Both the position numbers and the translations under genes were made by a program. Positions 8,842-16,531 of a DNA stretch of 64,000 bases are shown piece by piece (position 1 is the stretch's first letter; every line of letters starts with the position of its first letter). Under the pieces are notes generated by a model, which was not told the origin of the DNA, searched no databases, and was given only the letters and a program-made list of their open reading frames with translations. This stretch comes from Mucilaginibacter flavus. Lineage in GTDB: Bacteria; Bacteroidota; Bacteroidia; Sphingobacteriales; Sphingobacteriaceae. The stretch is from NCBI RefSeq assembly GCF_030409315.1, contig NZ_JAUFPS010000037.1:1-64000 (forward strand), written 5' to 3'.

Positions 8842-11637
8842 ATGAATTTTTCTGCAATAACGCGGAGAAGGGCGACTATGCGTACGTGCAAAGCCGGTCG
8901 CCAGCTATCAAATAAATCAATCATATTACAATTCATGCGTATAAGTTTCGCTCTCGTTTTTATCACTATGCTATCGGTGCAACTGCTTTCGGCAGCGGTT
9001 TCGAACGCCCAGGATATGCATACCGAAAAGGTAACGATAGCCCTTAAACGCGAAAGCCTGGAAACAGCTATACACAAAATTGAACAGCAAACCGCGCTTA
9101 GGTTTTATTACCGCAAAGCGGATATAAGGCATATCAATAACCTTTATTTGCCGGAAACAGCCAGTTCGGTTGAACAGATTTTGCAGGCCTTACTCCAAAA
9201 TACCTTTATATCTTTCAGGCAGGTTGATCAAAATATCCTGCTTCAAAAAAGCCAATCGCAAACCAGCTATGAAATTAAGGGAAGAGTTGTTGGAATAGAT
9301 CGTAAGCCGGTTGAATTTGCGATGGTAAGCGTGAGCGAAAAAGTGGCTAACAAAACATTACAAACCACGCAAACCGATACCGGCGGCTATTTTAAACTAT
9401 CCATAGCAGCCAAAGGCGATTACCTTGTTAAACTTTCGGCCTTGGGTAAGGATAGTTTAAGCGTTGCGGTTACCCTTGCAGATGCACCGGTAGTAACCCT
9501 GCCAGATTTAGTGCTCAGCACAGCGGTAAGACAGTTAAAACAGGTAAGCATTGTTAGCACCCGCCCATTTATTGAGCAAAAGCTTGACCGTACGGTAGTT
9601 AATGTAGATGCCCTGATAGGCAACGCGGGAGTTACCGCGCTTGAGGTATTGGAAAAATCACCAGGTGTGCAAATTGATCAAAGCGGGAAGATCAGCCTAA
9701 AAGGTAAATCGGGAGTTACCGTATTCATTGATAATAAACCTACTTATTTATCGGGTGAAGATTTGCAAAACTATTTACGGTCGTTACCTTCCTCAACCCT
9801 TGATCAAATCGAAATTATGACCAATCCGCCTGCCCAGTACGACGCGGCTGGCAATGGTGGGGTAATCAACATAAAAACCAAAAAAAATACAGCCAAGGGT
9901 TTTAATGGCGGCATCAGCCTTGCCTATGTACAGGGTAAATACGCAAAAACCAATAATAGCTTTAACTTTAATTACCGCGATGGCAAACTGAACATTTTTG
10001 GCAATCTTGGCTTTAACGTTCAGCGGGGCTTTAACAACCTGTACATAGACAGGCAATATTTTACACCAGATGGCAGCACAACTTCTTTCCTTAACCAGCA
10101 TACCTACATTTATCAACACGGCCAGGCAACTACGTCAAAGCTTGGGGCCGATTATTACGCGTCTGATAAAACCACCTTTGGAGTTGTGCTCACAGGATCA
10201 ATTCGTCCTTACAGCCGCGACTATAACAGTACAAGCAACCTGTTGAGTGCCGGGCGCCAGTTAGATTCGGCGGTTGTGGCCCTTAATACAGAACAATACA
10301 ACAACAAAAATGGGGGCATCAATTTTAACTATCGCCACGAATATGATAAAAGCGGGAAAGAATTAACCGCCGATGTGGATTACATAGGTTATCAATCTAA
10401 AATAAACCAACAATTTAACAATTTTACCTATCTGCCAGATCAAAGCCTGGCCACGCAAGATCAACAGGTTGGGTATTTACCTGCTACGGTTCATATCTAT
10501 TCGGCTAAAACAGACTATGCACACCCATTTGCCAATAAACTAAAGCTAATGGCCGGGCTAAAATCCAGCTTTACCAAAACAGATAACCTGGCCGATTATG
10601 CAAACGTAATTAACCAGGTAAGCAGCCCGGATTACAACCTGAGCAATCATTTCATTTACAAAGAAAATATAAACGCTGCCTACATAAATGTAAACAAGGA
10701 TTTTAACAAGCTATCTATAGAAGCCGGGCTGCGGTTTGAAAACACCAATTCGGACGGGCATCAGCTTGGAAATGCTCAAAGAGCCGATTCGGCCTTTCAG
10801 CGTAATTATAACAGCTTGTTCCCTACGTTTTACGCATCATACAAACTGGATACGATGAGTAATAACCAGTTTGGTCTTAAAATAGGGCGAAGGATTGACC
10901 GGCCTTATTACCAGGATTTGAATCCGTTCATTAGTCCGATAGATAAGTTTACTTATTACCTTGGCAATCCATTGCTTAAGCCCTCCTACTCAACAGAGTT
11001 TGAACTCTCACATACCTATAAAAATAAATTTACCACAGCCATAAGCTACGGTACCACTACCGATAATGTTAACGAAACCATTGAGATTATTAACGGCATT
11101 TATTACGATAGGCCGGGCAACATAGGCACCAGCACCTACAAAAGTATCTCTGTAGATGGCACGCTTGATCCAACCAAATGGCTCAGTTTCCACCTATATT
11201 CTGAGTTAACACAAACGGAATCAAAAAGCGCTTTTTATAATGGCTATTTACATACCAAAGGCACCTTTGTGTATGTAAACCCCATGCTGCAATTTAAAAT
11301 AGGCAGTACGTGGAACGCCCAGTTAGATGGTAATTATCGGAGCAAATTAACTTCGGCCCAATTTATATTGGGGAGCCGCGGGCAGGTAAACATGGCTGTT
11401 TCCAAAAAACTATCACCTTCAACCTCATTAAAATTGGCGGTTAATGATATATTTTACTCCAATATAAACCAGGGCATCATCAGCAACCTGGTAAATACCA
11501 ATGCATCATACCGAAACAAAAACGACACCCGGTATGGCGTATTAACATTCAGTTACCGTTTTGGCAAAACCATTTCAGATCAGCGTAAGCACGATGCCAA
11601 CGGCGCGGAGAGCGAACAGAACAGGGTAAAAAACTAA
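8842..11637 (+). CDS. STN-domain TonB-dependent outer-membrane receptor
   Basis: An outer-membrane beta-barrel transporter with signalling domain. An unusually long N terminus precedes the signal peptide; the ATG at residue 32 (MRISFALVFITMLSV) is a possible true start. Order after the signal: STN domain (about 60-130, KVTIALKRESLETAIHKIEQQ), carboxypeptidase-regulatory-like domain (about 143-230), plug (about 235-345, TVVNVDALIGNAGVTALEVLEKSPGV read in part), and a beta-barrel of the OMP_b-brl_3 kind ending near 920. The STN domain is what contacts FecR, so the signalling chain receptor-FecR-sigma is complete here. No SusD partner gene follows, so the substrate may be a chelate or peptide rather than a glycan; this is inference. 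The gap to fecR (about 180 bases) has no promoter I can support. Confidence 0.93.
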   Translation: MNFSAITRRRATMRTCKAGRQLSNKSIILQFMRISFALVFITMLSVQLLSAAVSNAQDMHTEKVTIALKRESLETAIHKIEQQTALRFYYRKADIRHINNLYLPETASSVEQILQALLQNTFISFRQVDQNILLQKSQSQTSYEIKGRVVGIDRKPVEFAMVSVSEKVANKTLQTTQTDTGGYFKLSIAAKGDYLVKLSALGKDSLSVAVTLADAPVVTLPDLVLSTAVRQLKQVSIVSTRPFIEQKLDRTVVNVDALIGNAGVTALEVLEKSPGVQIDQSGKISLKGKSGVTVFIDNKPTYLSGEDLQNYLRSLPSSTLDQIEIMTNPPAQYDAAGNGGVINIKTKKNTAKGFNGGISLAYVQGKYAKTNNSFNFNYRDGKLNIFGNLGFNVQRGFNNLYIDRQYFTPDGSTTSFLNQHTYIYQHGQATTSKLGADYYASDKTTFGVVLTGSIRPYSRDYNSTSNLLSAGRQLDSAVVALNTEQYNNKNGGINFNYRHEYDKSGKELTADVDYIGYQSKINQQFNNFTYLPDQSLATQDQQVGYLPATVHIYSAKTDYAHPFANKLKLMAGLKSSFTKTDNLADYANVINQVSSPDYNLSNHFIYKENINAAYINVNKDFNKLSIEAGLRFENTNSDGHQLGNAQRADSAFQRNYNSLFPTFYASYKLDTMSNNQFGLKIGRRIDRPYYQDLNPFISPIDKFTYYLGNPLLKPSYSTEFELSHTYKNKFTTAISYGTTTDNVNETIEIINGIYYDRPGNIGTSTYKSISVDGTLDPTKWLSFHLYSELTQTESKSAFYNGYLHTKGTFVYVNPMLQFKIGSTWNAQLDGNYRSKLTSAQFILGSRGQVNMAVSKKLSPSTSLKLAVNDIFYSNINQGIISNLVNTNASYRNKNDTRYGVLTFSYRFGKTISDQRKHDANGAESEQNRVKN

Positions 11638-11660
11638 ATAGTATTAGCACCAGCAAGACC

Positions 11661-11696
11661 AAAAGGCGATTAGTTGACATGCACTAATCGCCTTTT
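11661..11696 (+). terminator. Intrinsic terminator after the TonB receptor gene
   Basis: A perfect 14-base stem, AAAAGGCGATTAGT at 11661-11674 and its complement at 11683-11696, with an 8-base loop and a T run. Confidence 0.92.
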
Positions 11697-11738
11697 TTGT
11701 GTGGGCAACTTTTGTTTACGCTGATGTTCGGGATTAAA

Positions 11739-11770
11739 ATTGTCTAACTGGCGGTTCACATTGTCTACCT
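11739..11770 (+). promoter_or_regulatory. Predicted LytTR operator A (21-bp direct repeat)
   Basis: ATTGTCTAACT (11739-11749) and ATTGTCTACCT (11760-11770) are direct repeats 21 bp apart, two helical turns. The G of the second repeat (11763) lies 45 bases before the first T of the TACTTTTG box. The same geometry is found at 12648-12679 and 15361-15391. LytTR regulators such as AgrA bind 9-bp direct repeats separated by 12 bp, which is the same 21-bp period; the link to the LytTR gene at 14563 is inferred from position and geometry. Confidence 0.7.
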
Positions 11771-11807
11771 GCCCATATTAGTGCTTCAATAAAAGCCAAT
11801 ACCAGGA

Positions 11808-11815
11808 TACTTTTG
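11808..11815 (+). promoter_or_regulatory. -7 promoter element of the 11851 hydrolase gene
   Basis: TACTTTTG matches TAnnTTTG. No good TTTG is present at the -33 position, which fits a promoter that needs an activator. Confidence 0.65.
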
Positions 11816-11850
11816 AGCAACAAACAACAAAAAACTTAAAATAAAAAACA

Positions 11851-12612
11851 ATGAAAACGCTTAGAATCCTATCAATTTTGCTTTTAATAATAGCTGGTAT
11901 TTCCTCAGCCCGTGCGCAGCAAACTACAGATGTTAAACCAACCATCATATTTGTACACGGTATATGGGCCGATGGCTCTGGCTGGAGCGATGAACTTACG
12001 GCGCTGCAAGCCAAAGGCTATCCGGTAGTATCGGTGCAAAACCCTTTAACCTCATTAACCGATGACGTTGCCGCCACAAAAAGGGCCATTGATATGGCAC
12101 CCGGTAAGGTGATACTGGTTGGCCATTCATGGGGTGGTTTTGTAATTACCCAGGCGGGAAATGATCCAAAAGTAACAGGGTTAGTTTACATAGCCGCTTT
12201 TGCACCCAATGCAGGCGAAACTGTTGCTACCTTATCTGCAAACGGACCAGCCACCGAAATCTCCAAAAACTTCATCAACACCAATGGCTTTATCTACCTA
12301 TCTAAAGAAGGCGTAAAAACAGATTTTGCGCAGGATTTAAACGCCAAACAACAAGAATTAGTTTATGCTACCCAGGTGCCGGCCTCGCAAACGGTATTTG
12401 GAGAAGCAAGCGGCGAACCCGCCTGGAAAGTAAAACCAAACTGGTTCATCGTTACCAAAAACGACAGGGCGCTTAGTCCAGCTCTGCAACGGTTTATGGC
12501 CAAAAGAATAAATGCTAAAACTACCGAAATTGAATCAAGCCATGTGGTTCTTTTATCTCATCCCAAAGAAGTATTGCAGGTAATAGAAGCCGCTGCAAAC
12601 ACAGTAAAATAA
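11851..12612 (+). CDS. Secreted alpha/beta hydrolase
   Basis: A 253-residue exported esterase-like hydrolase. A signal peptide (residues 1 to about 22, ending ARAQ) is followed by the alpha/beta-hydrolase core: oxyanion region FVHGIW at 34-39, nucleophile elbow GHSWGG with Ser93, acid Asp205 (TKNDRA) and His231 (SSHVV). The overall pattern resembles small esterases of the methylesterase/salicylate-esterase type, but the substrate cannot be read from sequence. The leader is A-rich and very similar to that of ohr at 12759. Operator A sits upstream, so this gene probably belongs to the LytTR-controlled set. Confidence 0.9.
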   Translation: MKTLRILSILLLIIAGISSARAQQTTDVKPTIIFVHGIWADGSGWSDELTALQAKGYPVVSVQNPLTSLTDDVAATKRAIDMAPGKVILVGHSWGGFVITQAGNDPKVTGLVYIAAFAPNAGETVATLSANGPATEISKNFINTNGFIYLSKEGVKTDFAQDLNAKQQELVYATQVPASQTVFGEASGEPAWKVKPNWFIVTKNDRALSPALQRFMAKRINAKTTEIESSHVVLLSHPKEVLQVIEAAANTVK

Positions 12613-12647
12613 TAGCACACAAACACCTTGTATAATCCAATCAACCG

Positions 12648-12679
12648 GGTGTCTAACTCAGCTCTCAATTTGTCTACCC
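12648..12679 (+). promoter_or_regulatory. Predicted LytTR operator B (21-bp direct repeat)
   Basis: GGTGTCTAACT (12648-12658) and TTTGTCTACCC (12669-12679). The G residues are at 12651 and 12672, 21 bp apart, and the second is 45 bases before the -7 box at 12717, exactly as for operator A. Confidence 0.7.
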
Positions 12680-12692
12680 TACATAGTAAACG

Positions 12693-12710
12693 ATTTGCCC
12701 GGGGGCAAAT
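12693..12710. promoter_or_regulatory. Palindrome over the -33 region of ohr
   Basis: ATTTGCCC and GGGCAAAT form a perfect 8-bp inverted repeat with a 2-base centre. It contains the TTTG at 12694-12697 that sits 19 bases from the -7 box. A factor bound here would block the polymerase, so a second regulator may act on this gene. Operators A and C have no such palindrome. Confidence 0.5.
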
Positions 12711-12716
12711 GGAGGC

Positions 12717-12724
12717 TACTTTTG
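12717..12724 (+). promoter_or_regulatory. -7 promoter element of ohr
   Basis: TACTTTTG, identical to the box at 11808-11815, with TTTG at 12694-12697 giving the 19-base spacing of a Bacteroidota promoter. Confidence 0.7.
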
Positions 12725-12758
12725 AATCAACAAACAACAACAATTAAAAAATAAAACA

Positions 12759-13238
12759 ATGGAAAATAATAGCATCGGTGGTTTAACAGTAAACACCACC
12801 ACGGTATTTAAAGAAACTAACATCCACCAGGTAGAAAAAATATTTTATACCGGTAAAACCCACACCACCGGCGGCCGCGATGGCGCTGCAAAAAGCAGTG
12901 ATGGCCGGTTAGATATTAAATTATCATCTCCCGGCACATCAGGTGTTGGTACTAATCCAGAGCAATTGTTCGCAGCAGGCTGGTCGGCCTGTTTCATTGG
13001 TGCCATGGGTTTAGCCGCCCATACCCTGAAAATCAAACTACCTGCCGATTTAGCGGTAGATGCCGAAGTTGATTTGGCTAACACTTCTGGCGCGTATTTT
13101 CTGCAAGCCCGCCTTAATGTAAGTTTACCAGGTTTGGAAACTGAAGTAGCCCAACAAGTTGTAAAAATGGCACACCAAACCTGTCCGTATTCAAAACTAA
13201 CCAAAGGCAATATCAACGTAGTAATTAACATGGTATAA
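12759..13238 (+). CDS. ohr: Organic hydroperoxide resistance protein (OsmC/Ohr family)
   Basis: A thiol peroxidase that reduces organic and fatty-acid hydroperoxides to alcohols. The 159 residues exceed the usual 140 or so because of about 20 extra N-terminal residues. Key residues are visible: Arg40 in TGGRDG, Glu68 in NPEQLFAAGW, Cys78 in WSACFIGA and Cys142 in TCPYS; the two cysteines are the peroxidatic and resolving pair. The pattern is Ohr rather than OsmC. The gene is alone between two terminators or promoters, with its own LytTR-type operator and a palindrome over the -33 region. Its neighbours are also exported or stress-type enzymes. Confidence 0.93.
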   Translation: MENNSIGGLTVNTTTVFKETNIHQVEKIFYTGKTHTTGGRDGAAKSSDGRLDIKLSSPGTSGVGTNPEQLFAAGWSACFIGAMGLAAHTLKIKLPADLAVDAEVDLANTSGAYFLQARLNVSLPGLETEVAQQVVKMAHQTCPYSKLTKGNINVVINMV

Positions 13239-13256
13239 CCCTTTGCCTGGTACAAA

Positions 13257-13290
13257 CAAAGGCTTGCCGGTTAATACGGGCAAGCCTTTG
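13257..13290 (+). terminator. Hairpin terminator after ohr
   Basis: A perfect 12-base stem, CAAAGGCTTGCC at 13257-13268 with its complement at 13279-13290. Only a weak T run follows, so termination could be partial. Confidence 0.75.
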
Positions 13291-13318
13291 CTATTTATAC
13301 ACAACAATTTTAAAAGCC

Positions 13319-13504
13319 ATGAACAAATTAAATAAATACATCAAAAGCAGGTTGGTAATCGCTTTTACTTCGCTGTTAAGTAGCGCTATGTTTTCAAGAT
13401 CTCCATTTGAAAATAACCCACAGGATTGCGAGCTGGTAAGCGTAATTAAGAAGAGGAAAAATGAATTATCGACATCAAAATACAGTCCATCCTTAAAATT
13501 TTAA
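13319..13504 (+). CDS. Possible small 61-residue protein upstream of lytS
   Basis: An ATG frame lies between the ohr terminator and the kinase gene. The product is basic with a short hydrophobic stretch (VIAFTSLLSSAMF, about residues 13-25), which could be a membrane or export segment. I recognise no family and see no promoter box or ribosome binding site of note. It may be a real small gene or chance reading in a leader. Confidence 0.3.
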   Translation: MNKLNKYIKSRLVIAFTSLLSSAMFSRSPFENNPQDCELVSVIKKRKNELSTSKYSPSLKF

Positions 13505-13562
13505 TCAGAAAAACTACACTTTGCTATACCTTAGCGCAAAAAGCGAAGACAGTATAATTAAA

Positions 13563-14582
13563 ATGAAAAATACAACCTTCAAAATATCCCCCGCTATTAT
13601 ATGGATCAGTTCCATAGGCCTGGGTTTGCTGTCATCTGTTCCTCAAATTGCCGAGCGGCATTTCAACATTGCTGAAGCATCTGTAAATGCGGGAATCACC
13701 GCGGCATTTGCTTTGGTGATGTGGTACTATAACATTTACGCGCTACCCAAAAGCTATAAAAAATATGATAATACCACCGTTTTTTACTCGCGGTTGGTAA
13801 GCAGTTTATCAATAGGTATTGTGGTGATGCTTGGCCTGGCTTATTTGCAGCAATTAATTTTAGCGCATATCAATTTTGGCCCTATAGCGCTGATGATTGA
13901 GGTAAGGGGGATTCTCATCAACCTTATCTTTTATATGTTTTTGCACCTGGTGTACCAAAACTACAGCAACCAACAGGTTAACGTAGCTTTGGAGCGTACT
14001 ACCGCCGATAATTTAGGCGCGCAGTATGAACTGCTTAAGCAGCAAATTAACCCGCACTTTTTGTTTAACAGCCTTAATACATTGAAGGCGATGGTTGAGA
14101 CAAACGATCAGCACTCAGTCGATTTTATTTTAAAGCTTTCCAACTTTTATCGCTTCACGCTGGAGAGCCGCAAGATGGACCTGATTCGCTTATCGGAAGA
14201 ACTGGAAATAATAGATGCCTATAACTATTTATTAAAAGCCAGGTTTGAAGATGGTTTTATTTTCACCAACACCATCGATGCAAAATATCTCGGTACGCTC
14301 ATCCCTCCCTTTACACTGCAACTATTGGTTGAAAACTGTATAAAACATAATATTGTATCCTTAGAACGCCCCTTGTACATTAACCTTTACACAGAAGGTG
14401 ATTACATAGTTTTGGAAAACCAGGTGCAACTCAAAAAAACGCCCGAAGCATCCACAGGTGTTGGCCTTAAAAACGTGAATGAGCGGTATGCTCATTTGTT
14501 AGATAAACAAACCGAGGTTATAGTAACCGATAAAACATTTAAAATAAAACTACCCCTTATACATGAACATTATCATCATTGA
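13563..14582 (+). CDS. LytS-type sensor histidine kinase
   Basis: Membrane sensor kinase that phosphorylates the adjoining LytTR regulator. From the ATG at 13563 the product is 339 residues. Four membrane segments lie in the first 140 or so residues, with no large periplasmic domain, so it may sense a signal in or near the membrane. The phospho-acceptor is His165 in QQINPHFLFNSLNTLKAM (His_kinase family PF06580), followed by the ATPase part with LVENCIKHN and GVGLKNVNERY. A longer frame from 13521 is possible, but MKNTTFK is the more usual start. It overlaps the regulator gene by 20 bases. A weak -7-like box TACCTTAG is at 13527-13534. No TGTCTA repeat lies upstream, so it does not look self-regulated through that operator. 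Confidence 0.92.
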   Translation: MKNTTFKISPAIIWISSIGLGLLSSVPQIAERHFNIAEASVNAGITAAFALVMWYYNIYALPKSYKKYDNTTVFYSRLVSSLSIGIVVMLGLAYLQQLILAHINFGPIALMIEVRGILINLIFYMFLHLVYQNYSNQQVNVALERTTADNLGAQYELLKQQINPHFLFNSLNTLKAMVETNDQHSVDFILKLSNFYRFTLESRKMDLIRLSEELEIIDAYNYLLKARFEDGFIFTNTIDAKYLGTLIPPFTLQLLVENCIKHNIVSLERPLYINLYTEGDYIVLENQVQLKKTPEASTGVGLKNVNERYAHLLDKQTEVIVTDKTFKIKLPLIHEHYHH

Positions 14583-15324
14583 AGACGAGATAAAAGCCGC
14601 CAGGTCCCTTGAAAACATGATAGCCGAGGTAAGGCCCCAGGCTAAAGTAATAGCCAAGCTGCAAAGCATTGAAAGTTCATTGGCCTATCTGTCAGAAAAC
14701 GTGATGCCCGATCTGATATTTATGGATATCCAGCTATCGGATGGTTTATCATTTGAGATTTTTAAGTCGGTAAAAATTTCGTGCCCTATTGTTTTTTGTA
14801 CCGCTTTTGATGAATATTCATTGGAGGCATTTAAAGCCAACAGTGTTGATTATGTACTTAAGCCCTTCTCCAAAACCGATATAGCCGACGCTTTTAAAAA
14901 GGTAGATGAGCTACGCAATTTTTTTCAGCAAAAGGTAGTACCCAATATTGATGAGCTTTTAACCAAAACTGCTCCGCCTACCGGCAAAAAAAGCTTCCTG
15001 GTGTTTAAAAACAACAAATACATTAACGTGGCTACCGATACCATCGCCTTTTTTTACATCAGGAACGAGTTATCAACCATCATGTGTTTTGATCAGCAGG
15101 AATATATACTCAATCAATCGCTCGATCAGATCAGCAGCCTTTTATCCCCGGTAGATTTCTTCAGATTAAACCGGCAATACATTGTAAACTTTAGCGCCAT
15201 TAAAGAGATTGAGCATTACTTTATGCGCAAGCTATTTGTGAAACTCACTATCCCAACGCCCGAGAAATTATTGATCAACAAAGAGAAAGCCCCCATCTTT
15301 TTAAACTGGATGGATAATCGCTAA
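14563..15324 (+). CDS. LytTR-family response regulator
   Basis: A DNA-binding response regulator, 253 residues. Receiver domain at 1-115 with acidic EDE at 7-9, phospho-acceptor Asp55 (FMDIQ), Thr80 and Lys100 (LKPFS). The LytTR DNA-binding domain spans about 145-250 (FLVFKNNKYINV, FFRLNRQYIVNF). It overlaps lytS by 20 bases, so they are co-translated. LytTR proteins bind direct repeats with a 21-bp period; three such repeats with matching promoter geometry flank this gene at 11739, 12648 and 15361, so this is the most economical candidate for their regulator. Direct evidence of binding is absent. Confidence 0.94.
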   Translation: MNIIIIEDEIKAARSLENMIAEVRPQAKVIAKLQSIESSLAYLSENVMPDLIFMDIQLSDGLSFEIFKSVKISCPIVFCTAFDEYSLEAFKANSVDYVLKPFSKTDIADAFKKVDELRNFFQQKVVPNIDELLTKTAPPTGKKSFLVFKNNKYINVATDTIAFFYIRNELSTIMCFDQQEYILNQSLDQISSLLSPVDFFRLNRQYIVNFSAIKEIEHYFMRKLFVKLTIPTPEKLLINKEKAPIFLNWMDNR

Positions 15325-15360
15325 TTAATTCCAAAAGCGGCGTGGCGGATTAGCCATTTA

Positions 15361-15391
15361 ATTGTCTAATCCGCCATCCAATATGTCTGGT
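15361..15391 (+). promoter_or_regulatory. Predicted LytTR operator C (21-bp direct repeat)
   Basis: ATTGTCTAATC (15361-15371) and ATATGTCTGGT (15381-15391). The G residues lie at 15364 and 15385, 21 bp apart, and the second is again 45 bases before the -7 box at 15430. The second half-site has TGTCTG instead of TGTCTA. Confidence 0.65.
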
Positions 15392-15429
15392 TAAGCCCAA
15401 TAGTACTGTTTTCGCCTTGATGATTGAGG

Positions 15430-15437
15430 TAAGTTTG
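15430..15437 (+). promoter_or_regulatory. -7 promoter element of the 15469 hydrolase gene
   Basis: TAAGTTTG matches TAnnTTTG; an A-rich leader with the ATG at 15469 follows. No TTTG at the expected -33 spacing. Confidence 0.6.
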
Positions 15438-15468
15438 TTCATAACAAAAACAAAAAACTATCATCAAA

Positions 15469-16506
15469 ATGAAAACTCAAATAAAATTTAATCGCCACAG
15501 TTTAATCCGCTTAGCAACTGTTATCCTGGTTGCAATACAAACAGGTTTATTTGGCTTTGCCAACGCGCAAACTGCTTCTACGGCAACCAATAATAATAGC
15601 GTAGCACCTGCCAGCTCGTTAGGTACTTTAAAACAGATCAATGCAGGCGTGCTAAACGTTGGCTACACCGAAGCCGGACCAGCCACCGGTCCGGTAGTTA
15701 TTTTACTACACGGCTGGCCTTATGATATCAATAGCTTTGCCGATGTTGTTCCGATTTTAACTGCTAAAGGCTACCGCGTAATTACTCCGTATCTGCGTGG
15801 CTTTGGTACTACCCGTTTCCTATCCAACCAAACACCACGAAACGGACAGCAGGCAGCAATTGCCGCAGATGTAATCGCTTTGATGGATGCGCTTAAAATT
15901 GATAAAGCTACCTTAGCCGGTTTTGACTGGGGCGCCCGTACCGCCGATATTGTAGCCGCCCTTTGGCCAGAACGTTGTAAAGCCCTGGTATCGGTAAGCG
16001 GATACCTTATAGTGAACCGTGTTGCTAACCAACAACCATTACCTCCAAAAGCCGAATTAGGTTGGTGGTACCAATATTATTTTGCTACAGAACGCGGCGT
16101 AACCGGGTACGATCAAAACCGCGACCAGTTTAACAAACTAATATGGCAGTTGGCCTCACCAAAATGGAACTTTGATGATGCTACTTATAACCGCACTGCA
16201 TCATCATTTAACAACCCCGATCATGTAGCTATTGTGATTAACAACTACCGCTGGAGACTAAATTTAGCCGAAGGAGAAGCAAAATATGACGAGCTGGAAA
16301 AACGCCTTGCCGCCCGCCCGGTAATCACTGTACCTACCATTACCATATCAAGCGATTTTGACGGTGCCAACGCCGACGGAAAAGCTTATACGAAACAATT
16401 TACCGGCAAATACGCGCACAAAATACTGCCAGGTATTGGCCACGATGTACCACAGGAAGCACCACAAGCCTTTGCTGATGCCATATTAGAAGTAGGTACT
16501 TATTAA
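15469..16506 (+). CDS. Secreted epoxide-hydrolase-like alpha/beta hydrolase
   Basis: A 345-residue exported hydrolase. The signal peptide runs to about residue 34 (FANAQ). The oxyanion motif is LLHGWP (79-84), and the nucleophile elbow is GFDWGA with Asp153 rather than Ser, as in epoxide hydrolases and haloalkane dehalogenases. His325 (GIGHD) and an acidic residue at 296 or 298 complete the triad. The substrate is unknown; an Asp nucleophile excludes an ordinary serine esterase. It is followed by a DUF1223 gene 25 bases on, probably one transcript from the promoter with operator C. Confidence 0.9.
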   Translation: MKTQIKFNRHSLIRLATVILVAIQTGLFGFANAQTASTATNNNSVAPASSLGTLKQINAGVLNVGYTEAGPATGPVVILLHGWPYDINSFADVVPILTAKGYRVITPYLRGFGTTRFLSNQTPRNGQQAAIAADVIALMDALKIDKATLAGFDWGARTADIVAALWPERCKALVSVSGYLIVNRVANQQPLPPKAELGWWYQYYFATERGVTGYDQNRDQFNKLIWQLASPKWNFDDATYNRTASSFNNPDHVAIVINNYRWRLNLAEGEAKYDELEKRLAARPVITVPTITISSDFDGANADGKAYTKQFTGKYAHKILPGIGHDVPQEAPQAFADAILEVGTY

Positions 16507-16531
16507 TTTCTCACCCTTAAAACTAAAACAC

